A stretch of 43,872 nt of DNA from JOPF133 sp052144935 (GCA_052144935.1 JBKQPR010000010.1:1-43872), one strand, 5' to 3'. Numbered from the stretch's first letter, positions 1 through 8,883 are shown. Program-made: numbers and translations. Notes: generated by a model not told the origin, from the sequence alone.

Positions 1-300
1 GGGGTCGGTCTGCGAAGTTGCGATCTTGGCAGAACTACTGTTTTACCCCAATGTTCTTGGGGTCCCCAAATGGTTCACTGCGCCTCCGCCCTCACCCCAC
101 CGGCCGTACAGGCGCATAGCTCAAGTATCATCCGATACGGCGATCGGCAAGGCTTGCGGACCTTGGACGCGATCCAGCTTGCCGTGGCATTAGAGGTGCA
201 GCTTCGTATCGGGGTAGAGGCCTTGGTGGCCGCGGACAAGGTTCTCTGTAACATTGCGGCCCTGGAAGGCTTCGCCGTCATCAACCCGGAACACGCCTGA
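1..300 (+). pseudogene. C-terminal fragment of a VapC-like PIN-domain toxin
   Basis: The readable part (from an ATG at 70, frame open to the window edge) has the C-terminal half of a PIN ribonuclease: GLRTLDAIQLAVALE followed by ADKVLCNIAALEGFAVINPE. In VapC-type toxins this region carries a late acidic residue of the Mg-binding site and the final beta strand. The N-terminal acidic residues and the antitoxin are not visible, either because the gene starts outside the window or because the 5' part is frameshifted; the stretch before the LDAIQLA motif does not read like a PIN domain in this frame. The family call rests on the LDAIQLA...ADK...VINP pattern only. Confidence 0.5.
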
Positions 301-363
301 TGACCGGTGAGCAGTTGACCGGGCATCCGCGCCGGCTCGATGATCTTACCAATGCGATCTCCG

Positions 364-612
364 CTACGCTTCGTACCTGGGCGGGTCCACCGACCAATCG
401 GGGCCGCGGCGCGCCTTGATAGCCGCGAAATCCAATCGCGTCAGGGCTTCCTGGTTCTGGGGTATCACCAGTTCCCACAGCGGAAAGAAGTCTTCGCCGA
501 TGTCGAGGCCCTCCCGCCCGCCATGGGGACCGTAAAGAATTTCGTGGCATGCCTCCACGCCACACCGGCGGAGCTCTTCCGCCGTTTCGGCAAGGTTATC
601 GACCTGGATCAT
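364..612 (-). CDS. Small conserved-looking protein, last gene of the PFOR operon (82 aa)
   Basis: This 82-residue reading frame begins with an ATG at 612 preceded by a good ribosome-binding site (GGGAGG, about 6 nt upstream) and starts 28 nt after the porB stop, so it is likely the third gene of the pyruvate:ferredoxin oxidoreductase operon. The protein is acidic and soluble, with no signal peptide, membrane segment or cofactor motif. Recognisable stretches are EELRRCGVEACHEILYGPHG and DFFPLWELVIPQNQEALTRL. I do not recognise the family. Its position suggests an accessory or regulatory role for the enzyme, but nothing in the sequence proves it. The ribosome-binding site and operon position are the main support for its being a real gene. 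Confidence 0.6.
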   Translation of the reverse strand: MIQVDNLAETAEELRRCGVEACHEILYGPHGGREGLDIGEDFFPLWELVIPQNQEALTRLDFAAIKARRGPDWSVDPPRYEA

Positions 613-640
613 ATCCCGCCTCCCTTCCTCTCGGTCGCAG

Positions 641-2227
641 CTACCGGATCCCCGCCAGTTCCTGCAATAGATGCCAGTTTTCGAGCCGCTCTTCCTGGGT
701 CGCCAGGAGGGTCGCGGAGGGATTGCCGTCTTTGTCGAAATGTTTCGCGAACCGGCCCTCGGTGCGCGCGAAATACACAAAATCGATTTGTTCGCGGGTC
801 TTCGGATGAATGTACCAATCATCTTTGACGTTGGGGTTGCCCACCAGGCTGAGGCGTTCCTTGAATCGCTTACCCTTGCGCGGATCGTAGATGAACACCG
901 GGAAGGAGCGCGAATCGGCCGCCAGTTTGGCCTGGTGTTCGGCCATGTTGTCGCCCACGCCGTGCTCCGGCTGGCAGGTGGTGAACACGTTGACAAGGGC
1001 GGGTCCGGGGAACTGGTTGGCTTCCATGATCGCCTTATAGAAATGGTTCATGTGGGCGCAGGTGGTTTGGGCCACATAAACATCTTTGTGCATCATGCAG
1101 AGGTTGGCCAGTTCCTTGCGGTTCTCCTTCTTTCCGGAAATGGACGAGCCGTGGTAGCTCATCTTGGCGTCCTGGCCCTTGAACGAACTGGTGGACGCCT
1201 GGCCGCCGGTGTTGGAATACACCTGAGTGTCCAGCACGATGACCTTGATGTCGGCGCCCGCGGCGAGCATGCGCGAGAGCGACTGGAAGCCGATATCGTT
1301 CATGGCTCCATCGCCGCCAATGATCCACAGGCGCTTGTTCTGCCAGCCCATTTGATCCCAGCGCGCGCGCACTCCCATGGCATCGGCCGGCGCGTTCTCG
1401 AACAGCGAGTTGGTCCACGAAACGCGGTACGGGTTGTAAGGATACGTGGACGTGTAGACGGTGTTGCAGCCGGTGGCCGCCACGATGCCGACGTTTTCCT
1501 GACCGTATTGGAAGCCGGTGGCGGCCAGCATCATGCGCAGCGCGGTAGCTTCTCCGCAACCCATGCACGACCCGGCCCCGCCCACGTAAAGCAGCGAGCG
1601 CTCGGCCAGCATCATGTCCGAGAGGGCCTTCTCATTGATGAATTTGGCGGGGGTTTCGGGCATGGACTTGTACATTTCGAAGGCCATGCGGTACCAGTTC
1701 ATGTTCTGGTCGTCCTTGCGGATCATCTTGAGGGCATCGTGGTCGCCGCAGGCATCCACGCACTCGCAGCAGCCTTTGCACTTGGTCGGATCGATAAAAA
1801 TACCGAACTTGCCGCCTCCGACGCCCTTTTTCTCAAGCACGTTGAAGTACTTGTTGGTGACGCTCCACTGCGCGGCCATGTTTTGACGCACGCCGTCGTC
1901 GGTGAACCCCGCGAGGTGCTGATCGAGGATGGCGGGCTCCACCACTTTGCCCAGAATGGCGGTGTCCGGACACTGCGTGACGCAGTCCATGCAGCCCACG
2001 CAGTTTGCGCTGTTGAATTCGGGGATGTCGGGGGAGATATAGCTGAAGTCGCGGAGGGCCCCCGTGCCCGCCGGCACCACGCTGCGCGCCGATTGATCGT
2101 CGGCGGGCAGGCCCCTCTCGGCGAGGCCGCTGTTATACGCGCCGACCACGCGCTCGTTGAAATCGGAAATGTCTACAACATGGGCCTGGATGTCTGCGAG
2201 CCGTACTTCGAACGGAATGGTTGCCAT
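641..2227 (-). CDS. porB: Pyruvate:ferredoxin oxidoreductase, ferredoxin plus TPP-binding subunit (split NifJ C-terminal half)
   Basis: This 528-residue protein corresponds to the C-terminal half of NifJ-type pyruvate:ferredoxin oxidoreductase, which converts pyruvate, CoA and oxidised ferredoxin to acetyl-CoA, CO2 and reduced ferredoxin. A two-cluster ferredoxin domain comes first, with CVGCMDCVTQCP and CKGCCECVDAC, each able to bind [4Fe-4S]. The TPP-binding beta domain follows: a cluster-ligating CMGCGEA segment, the GDGAMNDIGFQSL pyrophosphate/Mg motif and VYSNTGGQAS. The start at 2227 has a strong GGAGGAG site; longer upstream reading frames overlap the preceding gene and are not used. 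Only 1 nt separates it from the stop of the first-subunit gene, so translation is probably coupled. It acts in the cytoplasm and is oxygen-sensitive in known relatives. Confidence 0.93.
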   Translation of the reverse strand: MATIPFEVRLADIQAHVVDISDFNERVVGAYNSGLAERGLPADDQSARSVVPAGTGALRDFSYISPDIPEFNSANCVGCMDCVTQCPDTAILGKVVEPAILDQHLAGFTDDGVRQNMAAQWSVTNKYFNVLEKKGVGGGKFGIFIDPTKCKGCCECVDACGDHDALKMIRKDDQNMNWYRMAFEMYKSMPETPAKFINEKALSDMMLAERSLLYVGGAGSCMGCGEATALRMMLAATGFQYGQENVGIVAATGCNTVYTSTYPYNPYRVSWTNSLFENAPADAMGVRARWDQMGWQNKRLWIIGGDGAMNDIGFQSLSRMLAAGADIKVIVLDTQVYSNTGGQASTSSFKGQDAKMSYHGSSISGKKENRKELANLCMMHKDVYVAQTTCAHMNHFYKAIMEANQFPGPALVNVFTTCQPEHGVGDNMAEHQAKLAADSRSFPVFIYDPRKGKRFKERLSLVGNPNVKDDWYIHPKTREQIDFVYFARTEGRFAKHFDKDGNPSATLLATQEERLENWHLLQELAGIR

Positions 2228-2228
2228 C

Positions 2229-4274
2229 TTATTGAACTCCTCCTGCCTGCATGATCCGTAGTGCGGCATTGGCCTGATCGGCTTCCGCCGTGGAAAGCAT
2301 GGCTTCGCGCGGCACCTCGATGACTTCGTGGAAGCCCCGCCGGACGGCCTCCAGGTTGTCCTGCACCACGCGCTCCCCGCGCTTGCCGAAATACTTGCGG
2401 AGCGACTTTTCGGCGCCGCGAAAGACGTCTTCCTCGCTGAGCGCCAGCTCCTTTTGGAAGGGGGTGATGCGCAGGAAGATTCCGAGCAGCACGATGCCCT
2501 GCATGCGCTGTTGAAGGTCGGCGCGGGAGGAGACGGCTTGCGCGATCCCCACCGTATCGAGCGCGAACAGACGCACGTGCTTGTCGAACATGGTCTTGCG
2601 CGCCCATGCCGGAATCGACGCCCAGATTTCGGCGGGGTCTTTCTTCTGGCTCTGCACGAAGACCATGCCACGCTCGGAGATCCCCATCAGAGGGTTCTCC
2701 AGGTTGAAGGCGTTGACGTCGTTGAGGACCACGAACTCCACGTGCTCGAGTTCGGAGTGCACGCGGATGTGCTGGCGGGCAACCGTCAGATAATAAGTGG
2801 TGGGCAGGCCCTTCTTCTCCGACCCGTACTTGGGATAGGCCTGCACGTCCATGCCGAAGACCTCGCCGGCAATCGTGGCGATCACCTTGTTGGTGGTAAC
2901 CGAACCGTAACCGCCGACGGAATGGCCGCGCATGGAGAACGAGCCGGGGTCGCGCACGTCCGGATCGGCCGTGACGGTGAGCGCCGTTTCGTGCTTGATG
3001 CCCACCGTGAAGTAGTGGCGCGACTGCGGGCTGCGCATGTTCTCCACCATGGCAATGAAGTCTCCCGCGCGCACGTCGCGGCTGCCGAGACCGGCCGAGC
3101 CGCCGGTGAACTTCGGCATCCGGTGGATCGCGGGGTAGCCCGGCGTGCCGGCCATGGCGTCCGCGAAGGCCGCCTTGATCTCAGCGAGCTGCGGGTTCGA
3201 CTGCATCATGGGGATGTCCAACCGCTCGATGACGGCCACGGCTTTGACGTGCCGCAGGGCGCGCACGATGTCCACCGAGGGGAACGGACGGAAGGAAGTG
3301 ATGTGCAGCAGCCCGACCTTCAGGCCTAACCGCTCGCGCATGTAATCGACGGCGGCCTCGGCGGTTTCCATCATGCAGCCCGATCCGATAATGGCGTAGT
3401 CGGCGTCTTCCAGGCGGTAGGGCATCACCACGTCGTAGGGGCGGCCCGTCAGGCGCCCGAACTCCGCCATCACGGACTTCAGCATCGGCAGGACCCGGTC
3501 GTAGAAGCGGCGCTGCGCGATCTTCCCCTTCATGTAGCTGTCCTGGTTTTGGACCACGCCCGACATGAGAGGAATTTGCGGGTCCATGAGGTTGCGGACG
3601 TGCTCGGAAGGGTGGCCGACAAACAGCTTCATCATTTCCGGCTCGAGCAGGCGGACGTTCTCGATGGTGTGGGTGGTGAGAAAGCCGTCCTGCACGTTCA
3701 TGAAGGGGGTCTCCGAGTCTTCGGCGATGCGGCGGGAGATGAGGGCGAGATCGCCGGCTTCCTGGGCGTTGCGCGCGAACAGGATGCCCCACCCGCAATC
3801 GGCCACGCCGTACACATCGTCATGACCCGCGTGAACGTTCAGGGACTGAGACGTGAGGGCGCGCGCTCCGATATGGAAGACGATGGGGAGGCGCTTGCCG
3901 GAAATGGCATAGAGAACCTCCTTCATCAGGATCAAGCCTTGTCCCGATGTGAAGTTCGTCACACGCCCGCCCGCCACGGCGAAACCTTCGCAAGTGCTGG
4001 CGGCGCTGTGTTCGGATTCAGGTTCGATGAAGGCGAGCTCCTCGCCCCAAAGGTTGCGAGTCCCATTCGCGACCTCCATCTGGTAGCCACCACCCATAGT
4101 GGTGGACGACGTGATCGGGTAAGCGCAGGCGCCTTGTGTGATATGGGTTTCCACCCACACCACCATGCCCGCACCATCGGAAGTGGTAGGAATTCCAGCG
4201 AATTGCGGCTTTTCTTCGAACTCGGCGCCGTACGCAGAGATCTCCGGCGGCGCCCCACTCAGCACAGTACTCAT
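2229..4274 (-). CDS. porA: Pyruvate:ferredoxin oxidoreductase, alpha/gamma subunit (split NifJ N-terminal half)
   Basis: This 681-residue protein matches domains I-III of NifJ. The N-terminal pyrimidine-binding domain contains AYPITSSTTMGGG and a following EHSAASTCEGFAVAGGR segment. Domain II contains LLHITSFRPFPSVDIVRALR and VAVIERLDIP. The gamma-type domain follows, with FSMRGHSVGGYGSVTTNK. The protein ends where the ferredoxin domain would begin in a one-piece NifJ of about 1,180 residues; that part is encoded by the next gene, 1 nt downstream. The start at 4274 has GGAGG about 9 nt upstream. Together the two proteins would form one pyruvate:ferredoxin oxidoreductase, linking glycolysis to ferredoxin-dependent metabolism. 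A different 2-oxoacid substrate cannot be excluded from sequence, but similarity is to the pyruvate enzyme. Confidence 0.93.
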   Translation of the reverse strand: MSTVLSGAPPEISAYGAEFEEKPQFAGIPTTSDGAGMVVWVETHITQGACAYPITSSTTMGGGYQMEVANGTRNLWGEELAFIEPESEHSAASTCEGFAVAGGRVTNFTSGQGLILMKEVLYAISGKRLPIVFHIGARALTSQSLNVHAGHDDVYGVADCGWGILFARNAQEAGDLALISRRIAEDSETPFMNVQDGFLTTHTIENVRLLEPEMMKLFVGHPSEHVRNLMDPQIPLMSGVVQNQDSYMKGKIAQRRFYDRVLPMLKSVMAEFGRLTGRPYDVVMPYRLEDADYAIIGSGCMMETAEAAVDYMRERLGLKVGLLHITSFRPFPSVDIVRALRHVKAVAVIERLDIPMMQSNPQLAEIKAAFADAMAGTPGYPAIHRMPKFTGGSAGLGSRDVRAGDFIAMVENMRSPQSRHYFTVGIKHETALTVTADPDVRDPGSFSMRGHSVGGYGSVTTNKVIATIAGEVFGMDVQAYPKYGSEKKGLPTTYYLTVARQHIRVHSELEHVEFVVLNDVNAFNLENPLMGISERGMVFVQSQKKDPAEIWASIPAWARKTMFDKHVRLFALDTVGIAQAVSSRADLQQRMQGIVLLGIFLRITPFQKELALSEEDVFRGAEKSLRKYFGKRGERVVQDNLEAVRRGFHEVIEVPREAMLSTAEADQANAALRIMQAGGVQ

Positions 4275-4443
4275 CAAGCCCCTCCTTGAATAAAAAAAAT
4301 AAAGCCGGTAATCTGAGTGCCTGGAACAGTAGTAGGTTGGCAACCCAGCATCCGCAAGGGGCCCTCTCTTTGTTGGCTGTAAGGCTATCAGATTTCGCGG
4401 CACAGGGGAAGGGGGGGTGGTTGGGGTGTCGGCGCAAAATGAG

Positions 4444-4699
4444 AATGTCCTATTCTGCAAAGTAGAAATGTCCTATTCGGTTTACCGCGGAGGCCTGCCA
4501 TTCCCTCTCGCTGCATTGTGTTGCATCGCGGCCAGCCGTCAAGGCTGCCCTTCGGCGGACTGCCCTGCGGCCTTGACGGCACCAGGCCGCGATGCGGAAG
4601 CTTTCCAGTGATCAGGGGAATGGCAGGACTGTTCTGGCGCGGTTTCGATAACTTGACAGAGTAAAGTACTTCGCGAGAAAGCGGACATTTCTACTTTGC
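4444..4699. mobile_element. IS21-like terminal repeats enclosing a small palindromic element (remnant)
   Basis: A 17-bp sequence GCAAAGTAGAAATGTCC at 4457-4473 recurs as an exact inverted copy at 4683-4699. On the left end AATGTCCTATTC is repeated directly at 4444-4455 and 4467-4478 (23 bp apart), a multiple-terminal-repeat layout like that of IS21-family ends. No transposase gene lies between the ends; only about 210 bp, dominated by a hairpin, separates them. This looks like an internally deleted or non-autonomous derivative. The IS21 assignment is an inference from the repeat layout. It lies beside a truncated M20 peptidase gene. Confidence 0.55.
4523..4595. repeat. Long imperfect hairpin inside the IS-like remnant
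   Basis: GCATCGCGGCC at 4523-4533 pairs with GGCCGCGATGC at 4585-4595, and GCCGTCAAGG at 4535-4544 pairs with CCTTGACGGC at 4571-4580, giving two stacked perfect stems of 11 and 10 bp around a GC-rich loop. It may be cargo of the remnant element or an older palindromic repeat into which the element inserted. Confidence 0.7.
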
Positions 4700-4744
4700 T
4701 CCGACAGGGAGCCAAATAACGAGCGAAAGTCGGCGGCCCTGGCA

Positions 4745-4952
4745 GTGACCAAACTTTTCGGCGGATCGGACCGCACCGGAGAAGGTTCGACCGACGCGAA
4801 TGTCCCGATGAACCTAAGGCATTCCGGCCATCACCATCGGCGGAGGCGGGCGTGGCAGCGGCGCGCACGCGCTCGACGAAACGTTCGACACCAAAGATTC
4901 CTATCTCGGCACGCAGCGGGCGCTACTGCTGGCGGTGGCTCTCGCCCGCTAG
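4745..4952 (+). pseudogene. Frameshifted C-terminal remnant of an M20-family metallopeptidase
   Basis: One frame (from 4745) encodes GEGSTDANVPMNL, the loop typical of M20 dipeptidase/deacylase C-termini. One base later the frame changes and 4818-4949 encodes GIPAITIGGGGRGSGAHALD and a normal-looking C-terminus ending ALLLAVALAR before TAG. A one-base insertion at about 4815-4817 explains the break. The catalytic N-terminal half is absent, and the remnant begins just 45 bp from the end of the IS-like element, so insertion and deletion probably destroyed the gene. Confidence 0.65.
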
Positions 4953-5101
4953 TACGTGCCGTGATGTGCCCGCGCTTGCAGCCTGTCCCTTTTGTTCGAC
5001 ACAGGGGCGAGCGCGAACCACCGTATATTCGCCCTCATTTATTTACCCACCGGCGAATATCCGGCGGCTTGCGCGGACCGCTGATATCCTTAAATGCAGG
5101 C

Positions 5102-6868
5102 ATGCCGTTGCGACTGGCCGCCCTTCTTTCGTTCGTCCTCACCCTGCCTCTCCGGGGGGACACCCTTTGGAGTGTAGCCCGAGCTGGGAACATCGAGGTC
5201 TATTCGCATCGGAGCGCCGAGGATGCCAGCGCCGCTCTCATGTGGCTGGGCCAACTTCGGTCTCTTGTAAAGGAGGAACTCGGCCTGGATCTGTCGAATG
5301 ATCGCCCTGTTTCGGTGTTCGGCTTCCGATCGCAGAGTGAATACGAACCGTACCGCCTCCGAACCACATCGGACGCCTATTACGTAGGGACGGATGGTCG
5401 CGACTATATCGTCCTGCCCAGGCTTGGGCCACAAAGCCTCGCGACGGCCGCCCACGAGTTCGCGCACCTCGTATCCCATGCAGCCGGGGATCAAGCTCCT
5501 CCCTGGCTTGGCGAGGGGCTTGCCGACGTGTTCTCCACCATTCGCTTCACCAAGTCCGGCCCGCAACTCGGCGGCGAGCCGTTCGCACGAATCGGTGTTC
5601 TGCGCAACCGCCGATGGCTGCCATTGGAGACTCTTCTTTCGCTGCCGGCAGATTCCCCGCTTCGGAATACGCGAGACGGCTCCAATATCTTCTATGCCCA
5701 GAGCTGGGCGCTGACGGAGATGCTGCTGATGTCGCCGCAGTATGCGGCACGCTTTCCCCGATTGGTCACTGCGCTTTCGAAAAGCCCGGCATCCAGCGCC
5801 GAAACGCTCGAAAGCACATACGCCAAGCCTCTCGCCGTCATCACGCGCGATCTGGAAGTCTGGGTGCGCCGCCACAGATCCAAGCCGATGGCGTTGGGTG
5901 CAGTGCCCCCATCGGAGGGCTCGCGGATCAAAACGGCGGAACTGCCAGATGCCGTGGTTCAGACCAAGCTCGCGGCGATGCTGCTGGCTACCGGCGACTT
6001 GGGCGGCGCCGAATCCATCTACCGCCATGCCGCGCAGGAAGCGCCCGAAGATCCCTCGGTTCTGGGCGGTCTTGCCGCCATCGCACTGGCGGAAGGCAGG
6101 CCGAACGAATCGCGTGACCTGTTCGCCCAAGCGCTCATCCGCGGCCTGGCCGACGCCGATCTGTGCTACCGGTATGCCGTTTTGCTGGATCGCGCCGGCA
6201 GACCCGCCGACGAACGTCGCGCCGCGCTGACGCGTGCGATCGCCTTGCAGCCCGGTTTCGACGATGCGCGTTACGCCCTGGCGCTCTTGGAGAAGAACCT
6301 GGGAAACTACGAGGCGGCGCTCGCGCAACTGCGTGCGATGCGCAGTGTCGCTCCTCCACGCGCCTATCACTACTGGTTTGCAATGGCAGATGCCCTGACT
6401 GGCGCCGGCCGCAACGAGGAGGCGGTAACTGCCGCCAAGAAGGCAGCGGAATTTGCTTCCGACCCCGATCAGCGCGCGCATGCCGCGCAACTCGCGCAGA
6501 TTGCCCAAACCCATCTGGCCGTCCGCTTCGTCCGTGACGGCTCCGGCCGGCTGCAACTGGTCACCACACGGGCGCCGAACGATGGGACCGGCTGGAACCC
6601 CTTTATCGAACCGACCGACGACATCCGCCGCGTGCAGGGAAGGCTGCGAGAGATCGATTGCAGTGGTCCGATGACCCTCATGGTCGTCGATACGGGCGCA
6701 GGCCGCATCGTAGTCGCCATTCCGGACCCTTCGCACGTGCAGATGCGCAACGGCCCGCCGGAGTTTGTCTGCGGACCGCAGTCGCCGGTGGACATTGCAA
6801 TTCAGTACGCTGCGCACCCGGCAATTCCCAATGCAGACGGCATTGCCCGCGGCGTCGAGTTTCGTTAA
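5102..6868 (+). CDS. Secreted HExxH metallopeptidase-like protein with TPR repeats
   Basis: The 588-residue protein starts with a signal peptide (hydrophobic AALLSFVLTLPLRG). A gluzincin-like peptidase domain follows: HEFAH near residues 118-122 is the zinc-binding HExxH helix and GEGLADVFS supplies a downstream glutamate, as in DUF1570/M61-like families. From about residue 290 there are TPR-type helical repeats (GDLGGAESIYRHAAQEAPED, LGNYEAALAQLRAM, GRNEEAVTAAKKAAEF) and then a small C-terminal beta domain. It is probably exported and acts in the periplasm or outside the cell; the substrate is unknown. The ATG at 5102 is chosen because it directly precedes the signal peptide, whereas the longer reading frame runs through the M20 remnant. 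No adjacent gene suggests an operon. Confidence 0.7.
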   Translation: MPLRLAALLSFVLTLPLRGDTLWSVARAGNIEVYSHRSAEDASAALMWLGQLRSLVKEELGLDLSNDRPVSVFGFRSQSEYEPYRLRTTSDAYYVGTDGRDYIVLPRLGPQSLATAAHEFAHLVSHAAGDQAPPWLGEGLADVFSTIRFTKSGPQLGGEPFARIGVLRNRRWLPLETLLSLPADSPLRNTRDGSNIFYAQSWALTEMLLMSPQYAARFPRLVTALSKSPASSAETLESTYAKPLAVITRDLEVWVRRHRSKPMALGAVPPSEGSRIKTAELPDAVVQTKLAAMLLATGDLGGAESIYRHAAQEAPEDPSVLGGLAAIALAEGRPNESRDLFAQALIRGLADADLCYRYAVLLDRAGRPADERRAALTRAIALQPGFDDARYALALLEKNLGNYEAALAQLRAMRSVAPPRAYHYWFAMADALTGAGRNEEAVTAAKKAAEFASDPDQRAHAAQLAQIAQTHLAVRFVRDGSGRLQLVTTRAPNDGTGWNPFIEPTDDIRRVQGRLREIDCSGPMTLMVVDTGAGRIVVAIPDPSHVQMRNGPPEFVCGPQSPVDIAIQYAAHPAIPNADGIARGVEFR

Positions 6869-7399
6869 AGGGCGCCGCGGAGGTATTTGTGGTGGAAGTG
6901 GAATCTGCAGTAACGAAGCCAAAAGGCAGCTCGACGGGTTCATGCGTGATGGCGACTTCCGGCATGGGGCGCAGGCAGGAGTGGACGACCCAGGGGGCCA
7001 GCGCCTGAGCGGTGGAGCATTTCCCGGCGACGGCGGCGAAGGCCCCCCAAGCGGCCGGCGCAGGCTCCCCTGCCGATCCAATCGGGGGAGGGCTGGCGTA
7101 GATTCTTCCATAACGAACCCATTCCGTAACTAATGTTCGGAAATCTCGGGATGATTTGTTGAAAAGAAAAGAGTTAACCGAGGGTGAACCGTACATCATG
7201 TACGGAGTCCGCTTTCCTCGGGGCAAATTCGCTCTCGCGAAGCCCTCCCGAAGCCACATTGTATCCGGCGGGCAGGCGGAGGGCGGCCGGAGAGAAAGCC
7301 GGAAGGGGCGGTAAGTGGTTGGAGCCGCGTGAGTTGGCGGGAATAAGAAAATTGGCGAAGTCTGCGACTGGGGTTCGTCGCACCCAGCCAGCGACGTTT
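6869..7399. other. Intergenic stretch without a recognisable gene
   Basis: About 530 bp between convergent genes. Reading frames exist on both strands, but none has a family motif, good ribosome-binding site or convincing composition. It contains GC-rich repeat-like patches near 6985 and 7035 and the palindrome at 7189-7205. Confidence 0.5.
7189..7205. promoter_or_regulatory. Perfect palindrome, possible operator
   Basis: CCGTACAT-C-ATGTACGG has two perfect 8-bp arms around a single base, in an AT-richer patch of the intergenic region. The symmetry suits a dimeric regulator. No adjacent start codon makes the target clear. Confidence 0.35.
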
Positions 7400-7945
7400 T
7401 CAACAGTATCGGCCCTTTTCGCAACGCGCTCTCAATTCCGCGCGGGGAGCGGGAATTAGCGAGGCTGCCGCGAGAGCCGCCAAGTATAAACCAAGGCCAA
7501 AGGCGGTGTGCGTGGTCAGGCTTTTGATGCAATTGAAGACCGGCCTTGGAGTCTTAGAAGAAGCGATTCCCGCTCCAAGCGCCGGTTGCAGAATGAATAG
7601 TGGCGCAACAACCGTTACGATCCCAATGATGAGTGCAGGGAGCAAAGTCGGCTCTTGTGCCCACTCCAATCCGTACACGGCAAGTAAGAGTGCTGCGAAG
7701 GTAACTCCAATTGAATAGTGAGCAAACCATCCGATCCACAATTCAGCTCTTATGGGTGCCGCTTTCGCTATGCTTTCATGAGTCCATTGACGGTGGGGGA
7801 GATGACCGATCCAGCGGCCGAGGAAAGCGAAGTTCAGTGATGGAATTCCAAGCTGCTTCAGCAAAAGCGCCCAAAGGTCCATCACGATGGTGGCCCCGAC
7901 GCCGATAAGAAAAGCGTGCAAAACGAATTCTGATGTGTGACTCAT
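7400..7945 (-). CDS. DUF2938-family integral membrane protein
   Basis: The 181-residue protein matches the DUF2938 pattern: an N-terminal membrane segment with GATIVMDLWALLLKQLGIP, the motif FLGRWIGHLP, a central WIGWFAHYSIGVTFA segment, LQPALGAGIASSKTP, and a final helix TAFGLGLYLAALAAA. About four membrane helices are visible. The ATG at 7945 follows a strong GGGAGGG site that overlaps the end of the upstream epimerase gene, indicating translational coupling. The family has no established function. Its position after an NAD-dependent epimerase and an MBL hydrolase suggests co-expression, perhaps in a stress or detoxification set, but that is inference. Confidence 0.85.
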   Translation of the reverse strand: MSHTSEFVLHAFLIGVGATIVMDLWALLLKQLGIPSLNFAFLGRWIGHLPHRQWTHESIAKAAPIRAELWIGWFAHYSIGVTFAALLLAVYGLEWAQEPTLLPALIIGIVTVVAPLFILQPALGAGIASSKTPRPVFNCIKSLTTHTAFGLGLYLAALAAASLIPAPRAELRARCEKGRYC

Positions 7946-7947
7946 GT

Positions 7948-8883
7948 TTAGACCCTCCCCTTGCAGGAATCGGCAGCGATTCGGACCCCGTCCGGATAGG
8001 AGGTTCCCGTGAAGCCGAATTCGCTGGCGAACTTTGTCGAGTCGAACAGGTAGGGAGAATCGCTCTGATACAGCATCTCGTACGACTCGCGAACCTGGGG
8101 GTTGAACCATCCGGCCAGCCGAAGCGTCGGCCTGCTCAACACCCGATATTTGGGGGCCACGCCGAATTCACTTGCAGCCATAGCGATGAACTCCCTACCG
8201 GTCGGCGGATTGGGCGCCGTTGGCAGATGCCACACCTGATTCCACGCCGACTCCCGGTCCGCCAGCATTGCCACGCCGCGCGCTGCGTCGGGAGTGAAGG
8301 TCAGCGGGTGGGGTACCGCGGCATTGACCAACCACGATGCTTTTGCCCCGTTGGCCAAAGGTTCAAAGACCAGAACGTTCGGTACACCGTTTTGGGTGCC
8401 GGGTCCGTAGAAATCCGCTGAGCGCGCGATCATTGCGCTCAGACCGCCAGCCTGCACCTCCTTCATCAGGGCTGTTGCGATCTTTGCGCGGATCTCTCCC
8501 TTCTTCGAACAGGGAGCGTAAGGAGTGTTTTCCGTCATGGGGCCCGCGACCTTCCCATACATGTAGACGTTATCGAAGAAGACCAGCTTTGCCTCCGCCC
8601 GTTTGCAGGCTTCGATGGTGTTAGCCATGACCCGCGGCCAGAGTTCCCGCCAAACCCCAAGGTTATACTTGAGACCGGCGAGCAGGTACACCACCGTCGA
8701 GCCGGCGACTGCCCGGATGGTTTGCTCCCTATCGGCAAGGTCTGCCGGGAACAATGCCCCTCCAGCAACTGGTCTCGGGTTGCGACCTACCAAGCGGAAC
8801 GGGGTGTTCCTGGCCGCCAGGATCTTGGCGAGTTCATTTCCGATCGAGCCACCGGCACCGAGGATCGTAGTCATTGTCGTCAC
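7948..8883 (-). CDS. NAD(P)-dependent epimerase/dehydratase-like protein
   Basis: A 311-residue Rossmann-fold protein of the SDR/NAD-epimerase group. The N-terminal GAGGSIGNELAKIL is the dinucleotide-binding loop, and YMYG with a nearby lysine-rich segment occupies the position of the usual YxxxK catalytic pair, so activity may be atypical. Downstream segments such as RSADFYGPGTQNGVPN are typical of epimerases. The GTG at 8883 lies 4 nt after GGAGG; an ATG at 8874 is possible but poorly spaced. It forms a minus-strand cluster with the upstream MBL hydrolase (78-nt gap) and the downstream DUF2938 gene. The sugar or other substrate cannot be predicted. Confidence 0.85.
   Translation of the reverse strand: MTTMTTILGAGGSIGNELAKILAARNTPFRLVGRNPRPVAGGALFPADLADREQTIRAVAGSTVVYLLAGLKYNLGVWRELWPRVMANTIEACKRAEAKLVFFDNVYMYGKVAGPMTENTPYAPCSKKGEIRAKIATALMKEVQAGGLSAMIARSADFYGPGTQNGVPNVLVFEPLANGAKASWLVNAAVPHPLTFTPDAARGVAMLADRESAWNQVWHLPTAPNPPTGREFIAMAASEFGVAPKYRVLSRPTLRLAGWFNPQVRESYEMLYQSDSPYLFDSTKFASEFGFTGTSYPDGVRIAADSCKGRV

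Noticed and set aside
6678..7532. Long minus-strand frame overlapping the TPR protein end and the intergenic region
   Set aside because: Its composition is typical of antisense of GC-rich DNA, it overlaps the supported gene and has no recognisable motif.
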